Shown piece after piece: positions 40,157 to 54,000 of a stretch of 64,000 nt of DNA. Numbering within the stretch: position 1 is the stretch's first letter; each line of letters opens with the position of its first letter. The notes beneath the pieces are model-generated. The model saw only the letters and a list, made by a program, of their open reading frames with translations. It made no database searches and was not told the DNA's origin. Source of the stretch: Eonycteris spelaea (taxonomy: Eukaryota > Chordata > Mammalia > Chiroptera > Pteropodidae); contig PUFA01000006.1 of NCBI GenBank assembly GCA_003508835.1, positions 9,734,001 through 9,798,000 on the forward strand, given 5' to 3'. The position numbers and the translations under genes are program-made.

Positions 40157-40750
40157 CAGGCATTCCTGGGAGGTTTTGTGGGCCTGATTCCAGACCACTG
40201 CAATAAAGCAAATCAGACAATTTTTTTGTTTCCTAGTGCATATAAAAGTTATATCTACCCTGTACTGTAATCTGTTAAGTACACAATAGCATTGTCTAAA
40301 AAAAAAAACAACAATGTACATATCTTAATTAAAAACATTTTATTGCTAAAAAATACTAACCCTCATCTGAGCCTTCAGGGAGTTCTAATCTTTTTGCTGG
40401 CGGAGGGTCTCACCTCGATTTTGTGGCTGCTGACTGACCGGGGGCGGTGGTTGCTGAAGGATGGGAAAGCTTTGGCACTTACTTAAAAGAAGACAATGAA
40501 GTTTGCTCCATCTATTGACTCATTCTTTCACTTAAACACTTAGAGGCCACAGTAGGATTATTAATTGGCCTAATTTTAATATCATTGTTGTGTCTTGGGG
40601 AATAGGGAGGCCTGGGGAGAGGGAGAGAGATGAGGGTACTGCTGGTCGGTGGAGTAGTCAGAACACACACGTTTATTGATGAAATTCACCATCTTCTATG
40701 GGTGCAGTTTGTGGCACCCTCACCCAAAACATTGCAATGGTAAAATTCAA
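40157..40750 (-). mobile_element. Internally deleted Tigger1 (mariner-like) DNA transposon
   Basis: On the + strand the element begins with the reversed Tigger1 3' end ('ccagaccactgcaataaagc', then the 'gcatataaaagttatatcta' and 'ctgagccttcagg' boxes). It then jumps to the reversed 5' region ('taattggcctaattttaata', 'tggtcggtggagtagtcaga'-like box). Most of the transposase region is missing, so it is a non-autonomous derivative of under 0.6 kb. The junction lies near 40517-40531. The family is named from recalled consensus text. Confidence 0.82.
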
Positions 40751-40884
40751 ACAATACAGAAGCTTATAAGATGTACTCTAAATATCTAACAGCCTCTATT
40801 ACTACCATCATCTGAGTACCATCGTAACGATTTGTTATCTCATTCCAGATATTTTATATAACTAAAAGTAACATAAATTCTAGA

Positions 40885-41095
40885 CTAGGGGTTGGCAGAT
40901 TTTTCCTCTAAAAGGCCAGATAGCAAATATTTTAGGCTTAGCAAGCCAGTTAGGCTCCGCTCTGTTGTTATAATGCTAAAACAGCTATAGACAGTATGTA
41001 AACAAATGGGCATGGTTCTGTGCCAATAAAACTATATATACAAAAGCAGGCAGGAAGCCTGTGAACTGTAGCTTGCTGATCCCTGTTCTATATGA
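40885..41095 (+). repeat. MER5A hAT-Charlie fossil inside old L1
   Basis: 'aggggttggcagatttttcc', 'agcaaatattttaggctta', 'gccaataaaactatatatac' and 'gcttgctgatccctg' are MER5A from end to end. The sequence on both sides reads like one reversed L1, so MER5A was probably inserted into it. Confidence 0.88.
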
Positions 41096-41360
41096 ATGGG
41101 ATAACATCATATGTATTAATCTAATATGGATGATTTTTTTTTTTGCTTTGTTTTGTTTTTTGCCCAACAATACTATAGATCTTGGACATCTTTCCATATC
41201 AGTATTCAAAGACTTCCACCATTCTTTTTAAAGTCTGCTTGTATTTCGATGGGTGGCTCTGATTCAACCTTTTAAACCAGTTCTTTGCTGGTTGAGTGTT
41301 TGGGTTGTCATTTTCAATTTTTTGCTATTACAGTGTTTGGAAATAACTAATAGGACAAAA
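41096..41360 (-). repeat. Old L1 fragment
   Basis: Reversed L1-like text ('tggacatctttccatatcag', 'caattttttgctattacagt') with a T-rich run near 41139-41159. Confidence 0.55.
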
Positions 41361-41459
41361 AGAAGCTGTTTCTTTTAATTTCCCATTTTGGAGGGCTTGG
41401 GTTTTATTTATTATTATCATCATGATGTTTTAGTCATTTGATTTTAGCATTCTCAGCTA

Positions 41460-41720
41460 AGCTCTGGTTTGGCAAGCTGACGACCTGATTTTGGTCTTAA
41501 TTCTACCACTTAATAGTTGAATGGCTTGGAAAATTTATTTAGCCTCTCTGATCATCACATTCCTCATTGATAACCTGAACAGGAACATACCTGGCCTTGC
41601 CTGCTTCAGAGGCCATTGTGATATACAAATGAGATAACAGATTGAAAAGTGCTTTGAAATTATAAAGTGATATTCATATGTAAGAGGCTGTCATCATTAT
41701 CATTATCTGTATCATCATAA
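41460..41720 (+). repeat. MIR SINE
   Basis: Plus-strand MIR ('cttaattctaccacttaata', 'tttagcctctctgatcatca', 'aaagtgctttgaaattataa'). Confidence 0.75.
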
Positions 41721-41834
41721 TTAATGTGATAATGTTGGAATAGTGAGCTCTTGCTTTGATGTGTAGCTATAGAACAGAGTCTGTAGTTGGAATCTTTGAT
41801 GTGGTTGTTGATTTTCCAAGCCTTGAGGTATTCA

Positions 41835-42110
41835 GCCAATCAGTTCAGCATTCATTTATTAAGCCTCTATTGTGTGCCAAATAGAGCCAGCCCTAGTGCC
41901 AGCTCCTGTGCTTGTTGCCTGGGTTACAAGAAGAACAGGTGATGGTCTCTGTCCTCTAGGAGTTCAGAACCCACTGGAAAGAAACACACTTACCTAAACT
42001 ACCAATACAATGTCATAAAAAAGAAAAACAATTCTACCAGAGAGGTGAGATTTAGGAAACTTGCTCAGGAGAGGGTGGTCTTGAAAAATGTTAGCTTGCT
42101 GTACATGGAA
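41835..42110 (-). repeat. L2 LINE 3' end
   Basis: Reversed L2 ('catttattaagcctctattg', 'tgtcctctaggagttcagaa'). It is followed by a block at 42120-42420 of the same unnamed family as 11195-11450. Confidence 0.7.
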
Positions 42111-42486
42111 GGGAGGAAAGGACTTCCGGGCATGGTGTAGAGTTCCAGGGCAGCCCTATCCAGCTGGGGTCCAATGCCAGCGCAGCAGTTACCAAAAAGC
42201 ACAGTTGCTTCTATGAGGTAGACATTTATTCTCCATCCTGCAAAAGAAATCTGGAGACTGTCATCCAAGGCTGCTGAGTTGGCTCCACCTAGGCTCCTTT
42301 TGTTCTTTCTGTTCTTCCATGCTAGTACTTGGCTCCCACCCTCAAGGTTATCTCAGGGTCCACTGGAGTTCCAGCCGTGACGTCTGAGTTCTAGACTGCA
42401 AGACGGAGGGAGTAAAGAAGGAAGGGCCAAAGCATTTTCTCAGCTAAGTCACCCTCCCTTGAGCACCTTTTCTAGAAATCCCATAA

Positions 42487-42975
42487 TTATCCATTTAAGA
42501 AATAGTTGTTGAGTGCCTACCACATGCCGAGCACTGAACTACAGACAGCAATGTCCTCATGGAACCTACATTCTAATGGAGAGAGATAGAAAAATATAAG
42601 TCAAATATATAACACATGAGATAGTGCTGATCCCAGTGCAGACAAAAAAAAAAAAAAAAGCAGGGAAGAGTGATGGGGAGTGTTGCAGGGAGGAATATTG
42701 AAATTTTAAATAGCTGGTCAAGGAAGTGGCATCAAGAGAGAGACACTGAGTGAAGTCCTCAAAGAAGTGAGAAGAGGAGCCGTGAGGATGGAGGAACGTT
42801 CTGTGTACAGAGACCAATGTGGTTGGAGCAGAGTTACCAAAGGAACAATGGGAGTTGAGGCCATAGAGGGGAGGATTGGAGGCAGAATGTGCAGGGCCTT
42901 GCCAACCTATTCAGGTTTTGGCTTTTACTCCTAATGAGACAGAAGGCTATAATCTGGCCTGGCTGTGTTTATATC
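42487..42975 (-). repeat. L2 LINE 3' end
   Basis: Reversed L2 with long agreement ('tgttgagtgcctaccacatg', 'ggaacctacattctaatgga', 'atgtgcagggccttgccaac'), including an A-run at about 42643-42659. One of the most complete L2 ends here. Confidence 0.85.
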
Positions 42976-44839
42976 TCTTTGACCAGACCTAGGAGGCTAG
43001 AAGGTGTCGATTGTAGCTGGCGCCTTGATACTCTGCTTTAAATCTGGATGGTTATTTAAGGGGCGGGGGAAATGGGTATTGAGTGCCACAGCTAGTTATG
43101 CCTCTAACGAGCTCTGTGAATTAGGTCCCAGGCTACTTAATTTATCTGAACTTCAAATAAGATTTGACCCAGTTTGAATTTATAAAAAGGACAGATGGAA
43201 TATAAGACCTGGTGACAGTTCCCTGTCTCTCTGTGATTTGCATATGGATCACCCAATGGCTGGTTGTATTCTTGTTAGAGTCACTGAGTTTAAGGAGAGG
43301 ACAGATTTGATGTTGAGGTCAAGGGGACACATCACGGGGTACACAAGGAAACCACCAAGGGAGTCCTCTACTAGGTGAGGGACCATTTTCTGGGTTCAAC
43401 TTGAGTTTAAATTTAGTGGTCTATCTGGACTGCTCCACCCTTGATATGGGAAAAGACAAAGAGCAGGGCCCTCGTCAGGGCCCCAGAGCAAGCGTGGCTA
43501 GGCTCAGCAGGATCACAGACTCTCAGAGCCCCATTCCATCAGTCAACCAGCTGATTGGCAGCTGAACGTTACTCTCAAGTCATGGCTGCCTCTTGTATAG
43601 ATAGCTTAAAAGGCACCCAGGCACAATGACAGCTGTCAGCAGATTTCCTCCTGAGCCATTCATCTCTGAACTCTGATCCCTTCTATTCTGGCTCTTTCCT
43701 CCTTAAATCTGCTCTTGAATTTGAGTCCTTCTGCAAGGGCTGTCGGCACCTCCTCGTGAGCCCCCATCTCTAGACCTCTCCGTAGTGTAGCCTCCAGCAC
43801 TCTGAGGGAACCCAGTTGCATTTCCCTGGTAATGACCAGCCTCAGCTGTGTCCTGACACTGCTCAGCCCTGACGACAGACCTCTTGACCCTGAGTGGTCC
43901 TGGAACAAGGAGGGTGAGGAAAGGCAGCAGGGATAGAAGTGAATGTTGGCTCCCACTTACTACTCGGATTTCCTGCTGATGGTGAGGGATGCTGCGAGTG
44001 CCCTTCTCCAGAGATTTGGGTCCCTAACTAGTCCTCTCAGTTGCTCTGGCAGCATCAAGTTCACTCTTGTCCAGTGCAGAGGGACAGAGTGATGTTGGTT
44101 AGGTACATCCCTCGTACAACTGATTGGGAAGACATACAAACGTGATAGCCAAATGGAAAAATGCTGCTGTTTTAATTACACCAATGCAAAGCCCTGGAAA
44201 ACTGTACTGGAGACCTGGACTTATCACAGAGGTTGAAGTGGGGTTTCCTACTCTAAATATAAGTATTGGTACCCGGGCACTCAAACGTGCCTGCAAGGTA
44301 TGGGTATGACAGCCCCCAAAGCCAATGCCAGGTCCACCTATCTAGCCAGCAGCACAGCCGTAGGCGAAAGAAAGAGAAGAAAAGAGAATAGCCTCCAGAA
44401 GCCAGCCCTGCTTCCCGCATGGAGACCGGAAGCTGAGGGTGCCTGCCACACTGAGTGTGGGTGATTGAAGATGAGCAAGGTGGACTGTGCCTCAGCACTG
44501 ACCTGTACCAGAGTGACCACGTCCGCAACTGAGACGTGGTCCGAGACCATCGGCTCCCTCCAGTCAGAGCAGCACGTCCTCCCCCGGAGAGTGAGTCCAC
44601 GGGGGAGAAAGGGCCTTCAAGGTTTAGCCGCAGCTCCCTCCTTTGCAGGTCAGGGCGAGAATGTGGAGAGTGGAGGGGAGACTTCCCTCTCCAGGGCGAT
44701 TTCCAGCCCTAGATTCCTCACCAAATTTAGAGATGTTTGCAGACCTGAAGGGACTAGAACCAGCAATTCCAAATCCCCTTTGTAGCTAGTCAGGGTCTCC
44801 TTATGGGTGCTACACTCGTGGAAATTAAGCCACTAATGA

Positions 44840-46342
<1,503 letters not shown>

Positions 46343-46969
46343 TGAAAGAGGAAGGGCACAGTTAGCCGGGAGCAAGGGAATGGGGTTAATGAGTAGCTAG
46401 CCAGGAGTGAAGGAAGGCAGGGGGCTGGGCTATCCACACAGCCCAAGACTGAGTAGAGGTGCTACAGAGCCAGGCTGAGTGGGAACCAGGGGTAGCTGGC
46501 CAATGGGAAGGAAGAAGTGAGGAGTTGGATGTAACTAGGTGAGGGGGCTGGGAGCCTGGTCCAGCAGATATAAGAAGGATGAGCAAGAAAAAAGTGAGGA
46601 ACAGGCCCGTGCCCCAAGAAGACAAAGAAACCTCCAGATGCCAAGAATCCAAGGTAGAAAGAAGCCAGGCTCGTCACCTGGTTGACTGTGGGGACAGTCA
46701 AGTGTCCTGCCAGCTCTGGAGGATTCAGGATGTTCCTGAGGATTCAGGAAGGCCATTTGTACCTGGGCAATCAGATGACCAGCCTGGCTGCTTTTTCCCT
46801 GGATCTCCTCTTTATAGGATTAAGAACTGTTTCTAAACACTCTTCGTGTTGGATAGGGCAAAAGGCATAGATATATCCTGACCATTTAGGAGAGGGATGG
46901 GGCAGCCCGCAAAGAGCTGGCTGCTTATTCCCAGGAGATAGGATGGAGCGAGCACATAGCAAGGTGGAT

Positions 46970-47110
46970 GTCATTCACCAAACATTTATTAAACATCTTT
47001 CATGGATGTACTCTGCTGGGTACTAAGGCTGCCAAGATGAAAGACCTTTCCTCTGCCCTCTGTAAACTCCCAGTCTTATCTTCCACCACAGCTCCAGCCC
47101 TCATGCATCT
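46970..47110 (-). repeat. L2 LINE 3' end fragment
   Basis: Reversed L2 ('ccaaacatttattaaacatc', 'tctgctgggtactaaggctg'). Confidence 0.65.
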
Positions 47111-47419
47111 CCTGTCCCAACCCCTCCCTGCAAACATGTGCATGTGCACACACTCCATAACATACTTAAGTGGCAGGAGCTTTGACCTGTGAGATCACAG
47201 GTCCTGAAAGGTTGTCCAATCCAATCAGCCTTGATAAGTGGGCAGAAGCCTTGATAAGTGGGCTTGCAGTTTGTGCTTGAATTTCTCCGGTAATAAAAAG
47301 CTCACACCTATGCAAACAGTGAACCCCAAGGCTAGTCAGTTTCACTGAGCTCAAACCTGCATATGGAAATCTAGTTCTAGGAAAGGTGGTGGCCTATCCT
47401 AAGCATCTTCCGTTTGCCA

Positions 47420-47730
47420 GTGATACTGAGCCCAGGGCATAGAGGCAGATTGTTCCTCTGAGTCTGGAATACTTGTCCCCTGGCCTAGGTCTCAACTCTA
47501 ATGTCCTCTTCTCATAGATTTTTCTTTGATCCTCTATCTAGAGTGTCTGCCTCGCCCTATAGCTTTTTCCTATTACACCTAAAACTTAACACTATCTGAA
47601 ATTATCTTGTTCATCTATTGCTTGAGAGTTTTGTTTTTCTGTTTCCATTGTCTCTTCTCACTAGAATGCACACTCCGTGAAAGCAGGAACTTTGCCTGTC
47701 CTGCTCACCTCTACAGGGAGAGCACCACCT
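47420..47730 (+). repeat. L2 LINE 3' end
   Basis: Plus-strand L2 ('ctatctgaaattatcttgtt', 'cactagaatgcacactccgt', 'aggaactttgcctgtcctgc'). Confidence 0.85.
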
Positions 47731-48416
47731 CCCCTGCCACCACCCCGAACTCAGTACCCATTTTCAGGGCACCAAAATGTGCCCTTCCTCCTGCTCCTCT
47801 GTCTATAACTTGAGATCTAAGAGTCACTTACTCCATTCGCTACTATACTCATCATTGCAAATGATCTTTTCTCAGCAGTCAGCTGCATGGCCTAAATCCA
47901 TCCCTGCGCCAACACGTAACGTACACACACACGCTCAACTTTCTACGTGCCCCAAGATTTAAGCCAAAGTAGGAGGTCAACCCTGGTTCTTGCCTTCAGA
48001 CACCCCTGGCCAGTTGGCTGGATCTCTGAAGGAAACATAAAGAAGAACACAAGGTCCTGAGATCACATGGAAAATGGTAGCTGTTACCCAAAGCCCTTTC
48101 ATGTCCTTAGTGGCTACTGCAGCTGCAGCTGCTATCTGGGAAAGGAATAAGATTAGCTTGGTGCTACCACTACCAGCCTGATGATTGGGTACAGTCCTTG
48201 ATGTCGTCTTGACCCATGTGAAAGAATGCCAGCCAGCCATCCCATCTCCCTGCATCCCTGTGCCTGGCGTCTGGCCAGGGTACTAATCAGCCAGTAGAAA
48301 GGCTCAGCAAGCAGTTAGCCCCATGAAGCAACAACTTCCTCTGAGGTTTCACACTTCCTGGAGCCCCCGGGCCACCAGTCCTTGCCCCCGGCATGACTGC
48401 CACTGTTCCACACTGA

Positions 48417-48635
<219 letters not shown>

Positions 48636-48849
48636 TAAGCATGGCTACAGGTGGAACCCCACAGCTTTGTGTTTGTCATGTGCTGGTGCTGTCTCTGCCA
48701 CGACAGTCAGCTCCTGATCGCCATACTAGAAGAGGGCTTCAGAAACTGCTCTCGCCCCCAGCTGTGTCTACACCACCCCTAAGGAGTGAAACATTCCCTG
48801 TTGTTTTATATTTAGCCCCTAACATGTTTTTCTAGTTATAAACATATTG

Positions 48850-51380
48850 TATTTTTATTGCGGAAAACTTAGAGGCAAGAAAAAACTAATGATAGAGAGA
48901 ATTAAACTAAAAACCACCCAGAAAGAACGACTGAAATATGGAGCGTATTTCCTTTCAGTCCTTATATCTTACGTAGGCCTAATCTTTTACACATTTTATT
49001 GAACAAAGCAATATACATATTTTTACTGAAATATTCATTGTAAGCGTTTCTATGTCATTATTTTATTCTATAATAGGATTTTTAAATGCTGCATAATAGA
49101 CTATCATATAGTTATTTAAAATTTATGTAATGAATTCCCTATTATTGAACATTTAGATTGTTTCTAATTTTTCACTCTTATGAATAGTAATTCAGGGTAT
49201 TATACATGTCATTATACACGTCTCTATTACCTTAGAATATCTGGAAGGAGAATTGCCAGTTAAAGGATGAAATCCTTAATTCTTTTTCTACAGATTGTCA
49301 AATATGCCTCTAGAAAGTTCTTGCCATTTTGTTCACCAACAATGAATAAGAGAGAATGTTTTATCCTCACAAAAATTAGATAATTAAAAAAATAAAAGCG
49401 TTATCAGTGTGAAAACTGAAAATGGTATCTCATATTTTAATTTGCCCTTTTTTATTACTAGTCAGGTTAAACTTTTTCTAATTTAAGTATTGGCCCATGC
49501 ATTTTTTTTTATTTGTGAATCTACTTGTGAATTAGTGTTGGTTTTTCTATTAGCATTTATTCTTTTTATTTAGTAGAGCTTTATATTATTATAAGCTATA
49601 TATATTATATGCTATAAAAATCTCTTCTCTTTATTATAAGCTATAAAAAGCCTTCCCCTGTAATTTGTCATTTGCCACTTAATTTTCTTCAGGGTGTGTT
49701 TTAATGTCAAAAAATTTAAATCCCCATGATATCAAATCTATCAACGTTTTCTTTAATAGTTTTCTCCTTTACTTTTATGTTCATGAAATAAATATTCCTC
49801 TGTGTTTTCTTTTACTTCTTTTCAGTTTTAGTGTTTAGCTTTAATAACTTTGGAATTTATTTTGATTTATTATTTGATATAGGCAATACAACCATATTCT
49901 TTCAAATTTAATCAGCTGTCATAACAATTTTCAAAATGTCAGATTTACATATTTTAAATTTTTATGAAATTAAGGGTGTATTTCTAGACTTTTTATTCAT
50001 TTGCTCTAAGTACCTGTTTATTCTTATATTGTATCAAAAACCTTAATTATTATAACATAATAATGTTTAATATATACTAATTTTAAACATGTAGTAAGGT
50101 ATGTCCTCATAGACATTGTTTGCTTTGAAATTTTTATGGGCTTTTCTTGCTTACTTTTGCCTCCAAATAAATTTTACAAATATGTTGTCAAGTTAAAAAA
50201 ACGCATTGGAATTTTCATTGAAATTCATTAAACTGATAAGTTAACTAGGGAAGAAGTTACATCTTTATAATAACTCTTCTCCCCATTCAGGAACATGGTG
50301 TGTCTCTCCATTTATTTCTCATTTATGACTTTTGAGAAGGTGCTATAATTTTCATTTAAATAGTATGCATGCTTTGTTACCTTTATTCCTAGATATTTCA
50401 TGACAATTTTTGTTATTGTTTTTTTGCTGCTGTAAATGGGTCTCCCTGTGTTATATTTTCTATCCAGTCTTTGTCAGTATATTAGAGGACCGATACTTTC
50501 AGGATATTCGTTTTGTGAAGTCACTGAACCCTTCATCATAACGCCAGCACTGCCAGCTGATTCTCCAGTGTCCTTTAGGCAAGAAACAATATCATCTGCA
50601 GATAAATTTGTCTCATTATTTTATCTCTTCCTTTTCAGTGGTTTTTCTGTTATTTTCTTCCACAGTTATTGGTCTTTTGGGGTATATTACTTTATGGTCA
50701 ATGCTGATGATTTATATTTTAGTAAAAATTCCATTTTGTAATTATTTTAACAATGCAGCTTATGTAATACACTACTAGGATATTTAATCTCCTCTCTATT
50801 AGTGGTTAGATTCCCTTCCTTTAAAATGCTGAATGCTGTATTTGTAGTTCCCCTTTTTACTCAGCTGGACCAGAGGTTCTGTGTTGTTTTTTGTTTGTTT
50901 CTTTTTTTATTGTTTCTACTTATCAGTTCTTCTTTTGGGTTTGTTATTATTTTCTAATTAATCAACCTCTGCCTTTATTTCATAATGTCTCCCCCCCCCC
51001 GCCCTTTTATTCTCCAGATTATTTTGTTCTTGTTGTTCTAACACCTTGAACTGAGAGCTTTGTCTGTTATCTCTTCTGTGTAGCAAAGGGCATGTTTATG
51101 GTGATATATTCACCTCTAAGCAAATTTCAGCTTCAAGTCATAAATTTTGATATGCATGTGATATGTATCATTTCCATCATTACCCTCTAAATAATCCTGA
51201 TCGAGTTTTACTCTTTCTTCCCAAGAGTTGTGTAAGAATGGTTCTTCTTTCCCCCAGAAACCTAGATTTTGTTCCTGTTACACTTGCATTATTTCCATGT
51301 AGTTAGAGAATGTAGCCTGTGCCATTCTACTTTGGGGATTCAATGAGGATTTATATTTGTTTAATGTATCTGAGAAGAAT
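48850..51380 (-). repeat. Long old L1 LINE
   Basis: About 2.5 kb of reversed L1 text runs from a 3' end ('ttccctattattgaacattt', 'tcacaaaaattagataa' region) to ORF2 body words ('attcctagatatttcatgac', 'aacaatatcatctgcagata'). Heavily decayed. Confidence 0.75.
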
Positions 51381-51399
51381 GTGGATTTCTGTAGGGTCG

Positions 51400-51570
51400 A
51401 GAAGCCATGTAGAGAGAAAAGGCAAGCTCAGGATTCTAACCTAAGCCCTGCCACTGGTTTGCTGGGTGCCTGCGGGCACAACATCTAACCACTTGGAGCT
51501 TCAGTTTCCTCATCTAGAAAATGCAGAGAGTCAAAGTTCTACCTCCTAGAGTTACTGTTAGGATTAAATG
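51400..51570 (+). repeat. MIR SINE
   Basis: 'ttcagtttcctcatctagaa' and 'ctaccacttggagcttcag'-like MIR core with 'tgttaggattaaatgagct'. Confidence 0.75.
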
Positions 51571-51740
51571 AGCTTTGTAATATCCATTAGATCAGTCATA
51601 CTCAATTTTATTATTCAAGTTCATTATATCAGTGATTCTTAGACAAATGATTTTCCTATACCATCACCCCACATATACACACCCAACTGAGAGTATAAAT
51701 TGGGATCTCTTGGGGTAGGATGCCTTTTCAAAATTTCTTG

Positions 51741-51762
51741 ATAGATGGATAGGTAGATATAG

Positions 51763-51809
<47 letters not shown>

Positions 51810-52040
51810 GATGATGTATAAGCAGGTATAGATATAAATATAGAAGTATAAGTGTAGGTACAGATAGAAATAAACAGGTATACACTTAGGACCTATAGAT
51901 GTAAACATAGATATAGATATAGGTGCAGATACAAATGTATAGGACCGATAGAAAATAAAAAGAAATAGGGATAGAGACAGACAGACATAGCAGACATAGA
52001 GAGACAGAGAGACAGAGACAGAGACAGAGGGAGGTATAAG
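51741..52040 (+). repeat. Compound GATA / GACA microsatellite
   Basis: A pure GATA run of about 44 bases (51764-51807) is followed by degenerate GATA-like units and by GACA/GAGACA units up to about 52030. The Tyr/Leu/Ser-rich minus-strand frames are artefacts. Confidence 0.93.
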
Positions 52041-52497
52041 ACCTATAGATATTAACATCAGCATACTCAGATCTTATTCCTATTTGGAGATACACTGATG
52101 ATGAGCCACAGGTACTGATAGCAGTGAAGTATGTCCCTATCCCTAGGGTGTGTTGTTGGGGGCAGGAAGGAGTTTGAAGACCACTGCTCAACAATCTTCA
52201 CTTTGTTTTTCTGTTTCATACATCAATGGTTGAAAATATAGTATGACAGTATCTCCCACTACAATTGTGATATTTTGTTATCTTCGTGTGTTTCTAATAA
52301 TTTTTTACCTGCAGTTGTCTGATGTTTCTTTCCTCATTTTCTCTGAGAGTCTTTTTCTTTTAAGAGGAAGTTTACTTACTTTACAAGTGACAAATCTGTT
52401 CTGCTATCTGTCATCTTGTTTTGTTCTTTCTGGGTTTTTGTTTGTTTTGCTTTGATTTTGCCTCCTTGCTTTTCTATTCATACCTGACCCATCTCGA

Positions 52498-52509
52498 ATT
52501 TCCAAGGGG

Positions 52510-52546
<37 letters not shown>

Positions 52547-52657
52547 CAAATATATATATATTTATATATATATAAATATATATTTATATTATATATTTAT
52601 ATTATATATATATAATATATATATATATTCAAAGGAATGCATTTCCTTTGACATATC

Positions 52658-52712
<55 letters not shown>

Positions 52713-52798
52713 AATATATATTTATATTATATATTTATATTATATATATATAAATATATATATATATATTCAAAGGAATGCATTTCCTTTGACATATC

Positions 52799-52835
<37 letters not shown>

Positions 52836-52900
52836 TATACATATATACATATGTATACATGTATATATATGTGTATACACACACACACACACCCTTGGAA

Positions 52901-52930
<30 letters not shown>
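52498..52930 (+). repeat. AT/CA-rich inverted-repeat block with internal duplication
   Basis: The left edge 'atttccaaggggg' plus (TG)n (52498-52520) is the reverse complement, apart from two extra G, of the right edge (CA)n plus 'cccttggaaat' (about 52876-52902). Between them are (AT)n and (CA)n tracts and two copies of a unit of about 140 bp. Each copy carries a 30-base motif starting 'caaaggaatgcatttccttt' (52630-52659 and 52771-52800). Tyr/Ile frames through it are compositional. Confidence 0.9.
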
Positions 52931-52933
<3 letters not shown>

Positions 52934-52999
52934 CTGGAATTTAATAATAATGTCATTAGTAATTATTTTTAAATTAGGGCTTCTTCCCCAAGAACATGT

Positions 53000-54000
53000 T
53001 TTTACGTTTGCATTAAGTTTTGTTACCTATTCACAATAATTACTTGGATTTAACTATATTTTGCAGGTCATCTTTATCCCTGATAGCTTTTTATTTCCCT
53101 TTCATTCATTTTTTTTAATAAGGCTCATAACTGCAGTACTTCCTGTCACTTTGCATGTATGAGAATGCATTTCCTTTGACATATCATATAAATGACAACT
53201 TGATTGTGAATCAAATTCTGGGTCACAAACTTTTTCTTTCAAAACTTCATTCCAACAGCTAATATTACAGAAGAGTTAGAGTTCAATCTGATTCCTTATC
53301 TTGTAGGTAACCTATGGTTTTCTTTCTAAATGCCTTTTATATTTTTTCTTAATTTTTAAAATTGAAAAGCCCACTAGGATGTGTTGTAGTGGAAATCTTT
53401 TTTCATTAATTAAATCTGTCACTTTACAAACAATTTCAGTCTGAACCTCACATCTTTCTTAAGCTTATAAAAGTTATATTCTTTCTTAAATTATTTTTTC
53501 TCCAGTTTTTCTTCACTCTCTCTCTAAAATTTTTGATACATGCATATTGGATATTTTTTAAATCTATCTTCCATGTCACTTGTCATTTCTCTCATTATTT
53601 TAATCTCTTTATCTTTTTTCTGTGCATTCTGGAAGAATTTCCCAAATTTAATCTCCATGTTGCTGTTTGATTTCTGTGGAATCCAGCTGTCATGTACCGG
53701 TATTTCTCATTTCTCTGATGCCTTCATTAATCTCAGATTTTTTCTTTGGCATGTCTTCCCCGTCTGATCTCACAGGTGCAATGCTAGATGTAATCTTGTG
53801 ACAATCATGAAAGACAATCTTTCGAGATTTTGCCTGCTCTTTGTGGTAGTTCATATAAAATTTTTGCTTTGATTTCTCAGAGTAGTTTTCTCCCTTAAAA
53901 CTTTAGAATCTTCTTATGTCCAGTAATTTTACTATGCACTTAGCCATGGACAGGGAGGTCTTCATATGTCCAGGACAGGAAGTCAAAAAAGGATTCTGCA
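53000..54000 (-). repeat. AT-rich, probably L1-derived sequence
   Basis: T-rich text with words resembling reversed L1 5'-half sequence. It includes a third copy of the 'gaatgcatttcctttgacat' motif at 53163-53187. The family is not certain. Confidence 0.35.

Noticed and set aside
52512..53039. 175-codon open frame rich in Tyr and Ile
   Set aside because: It is a direct translation of AT and CA dinucleotide repeats and has no protein-like composition.
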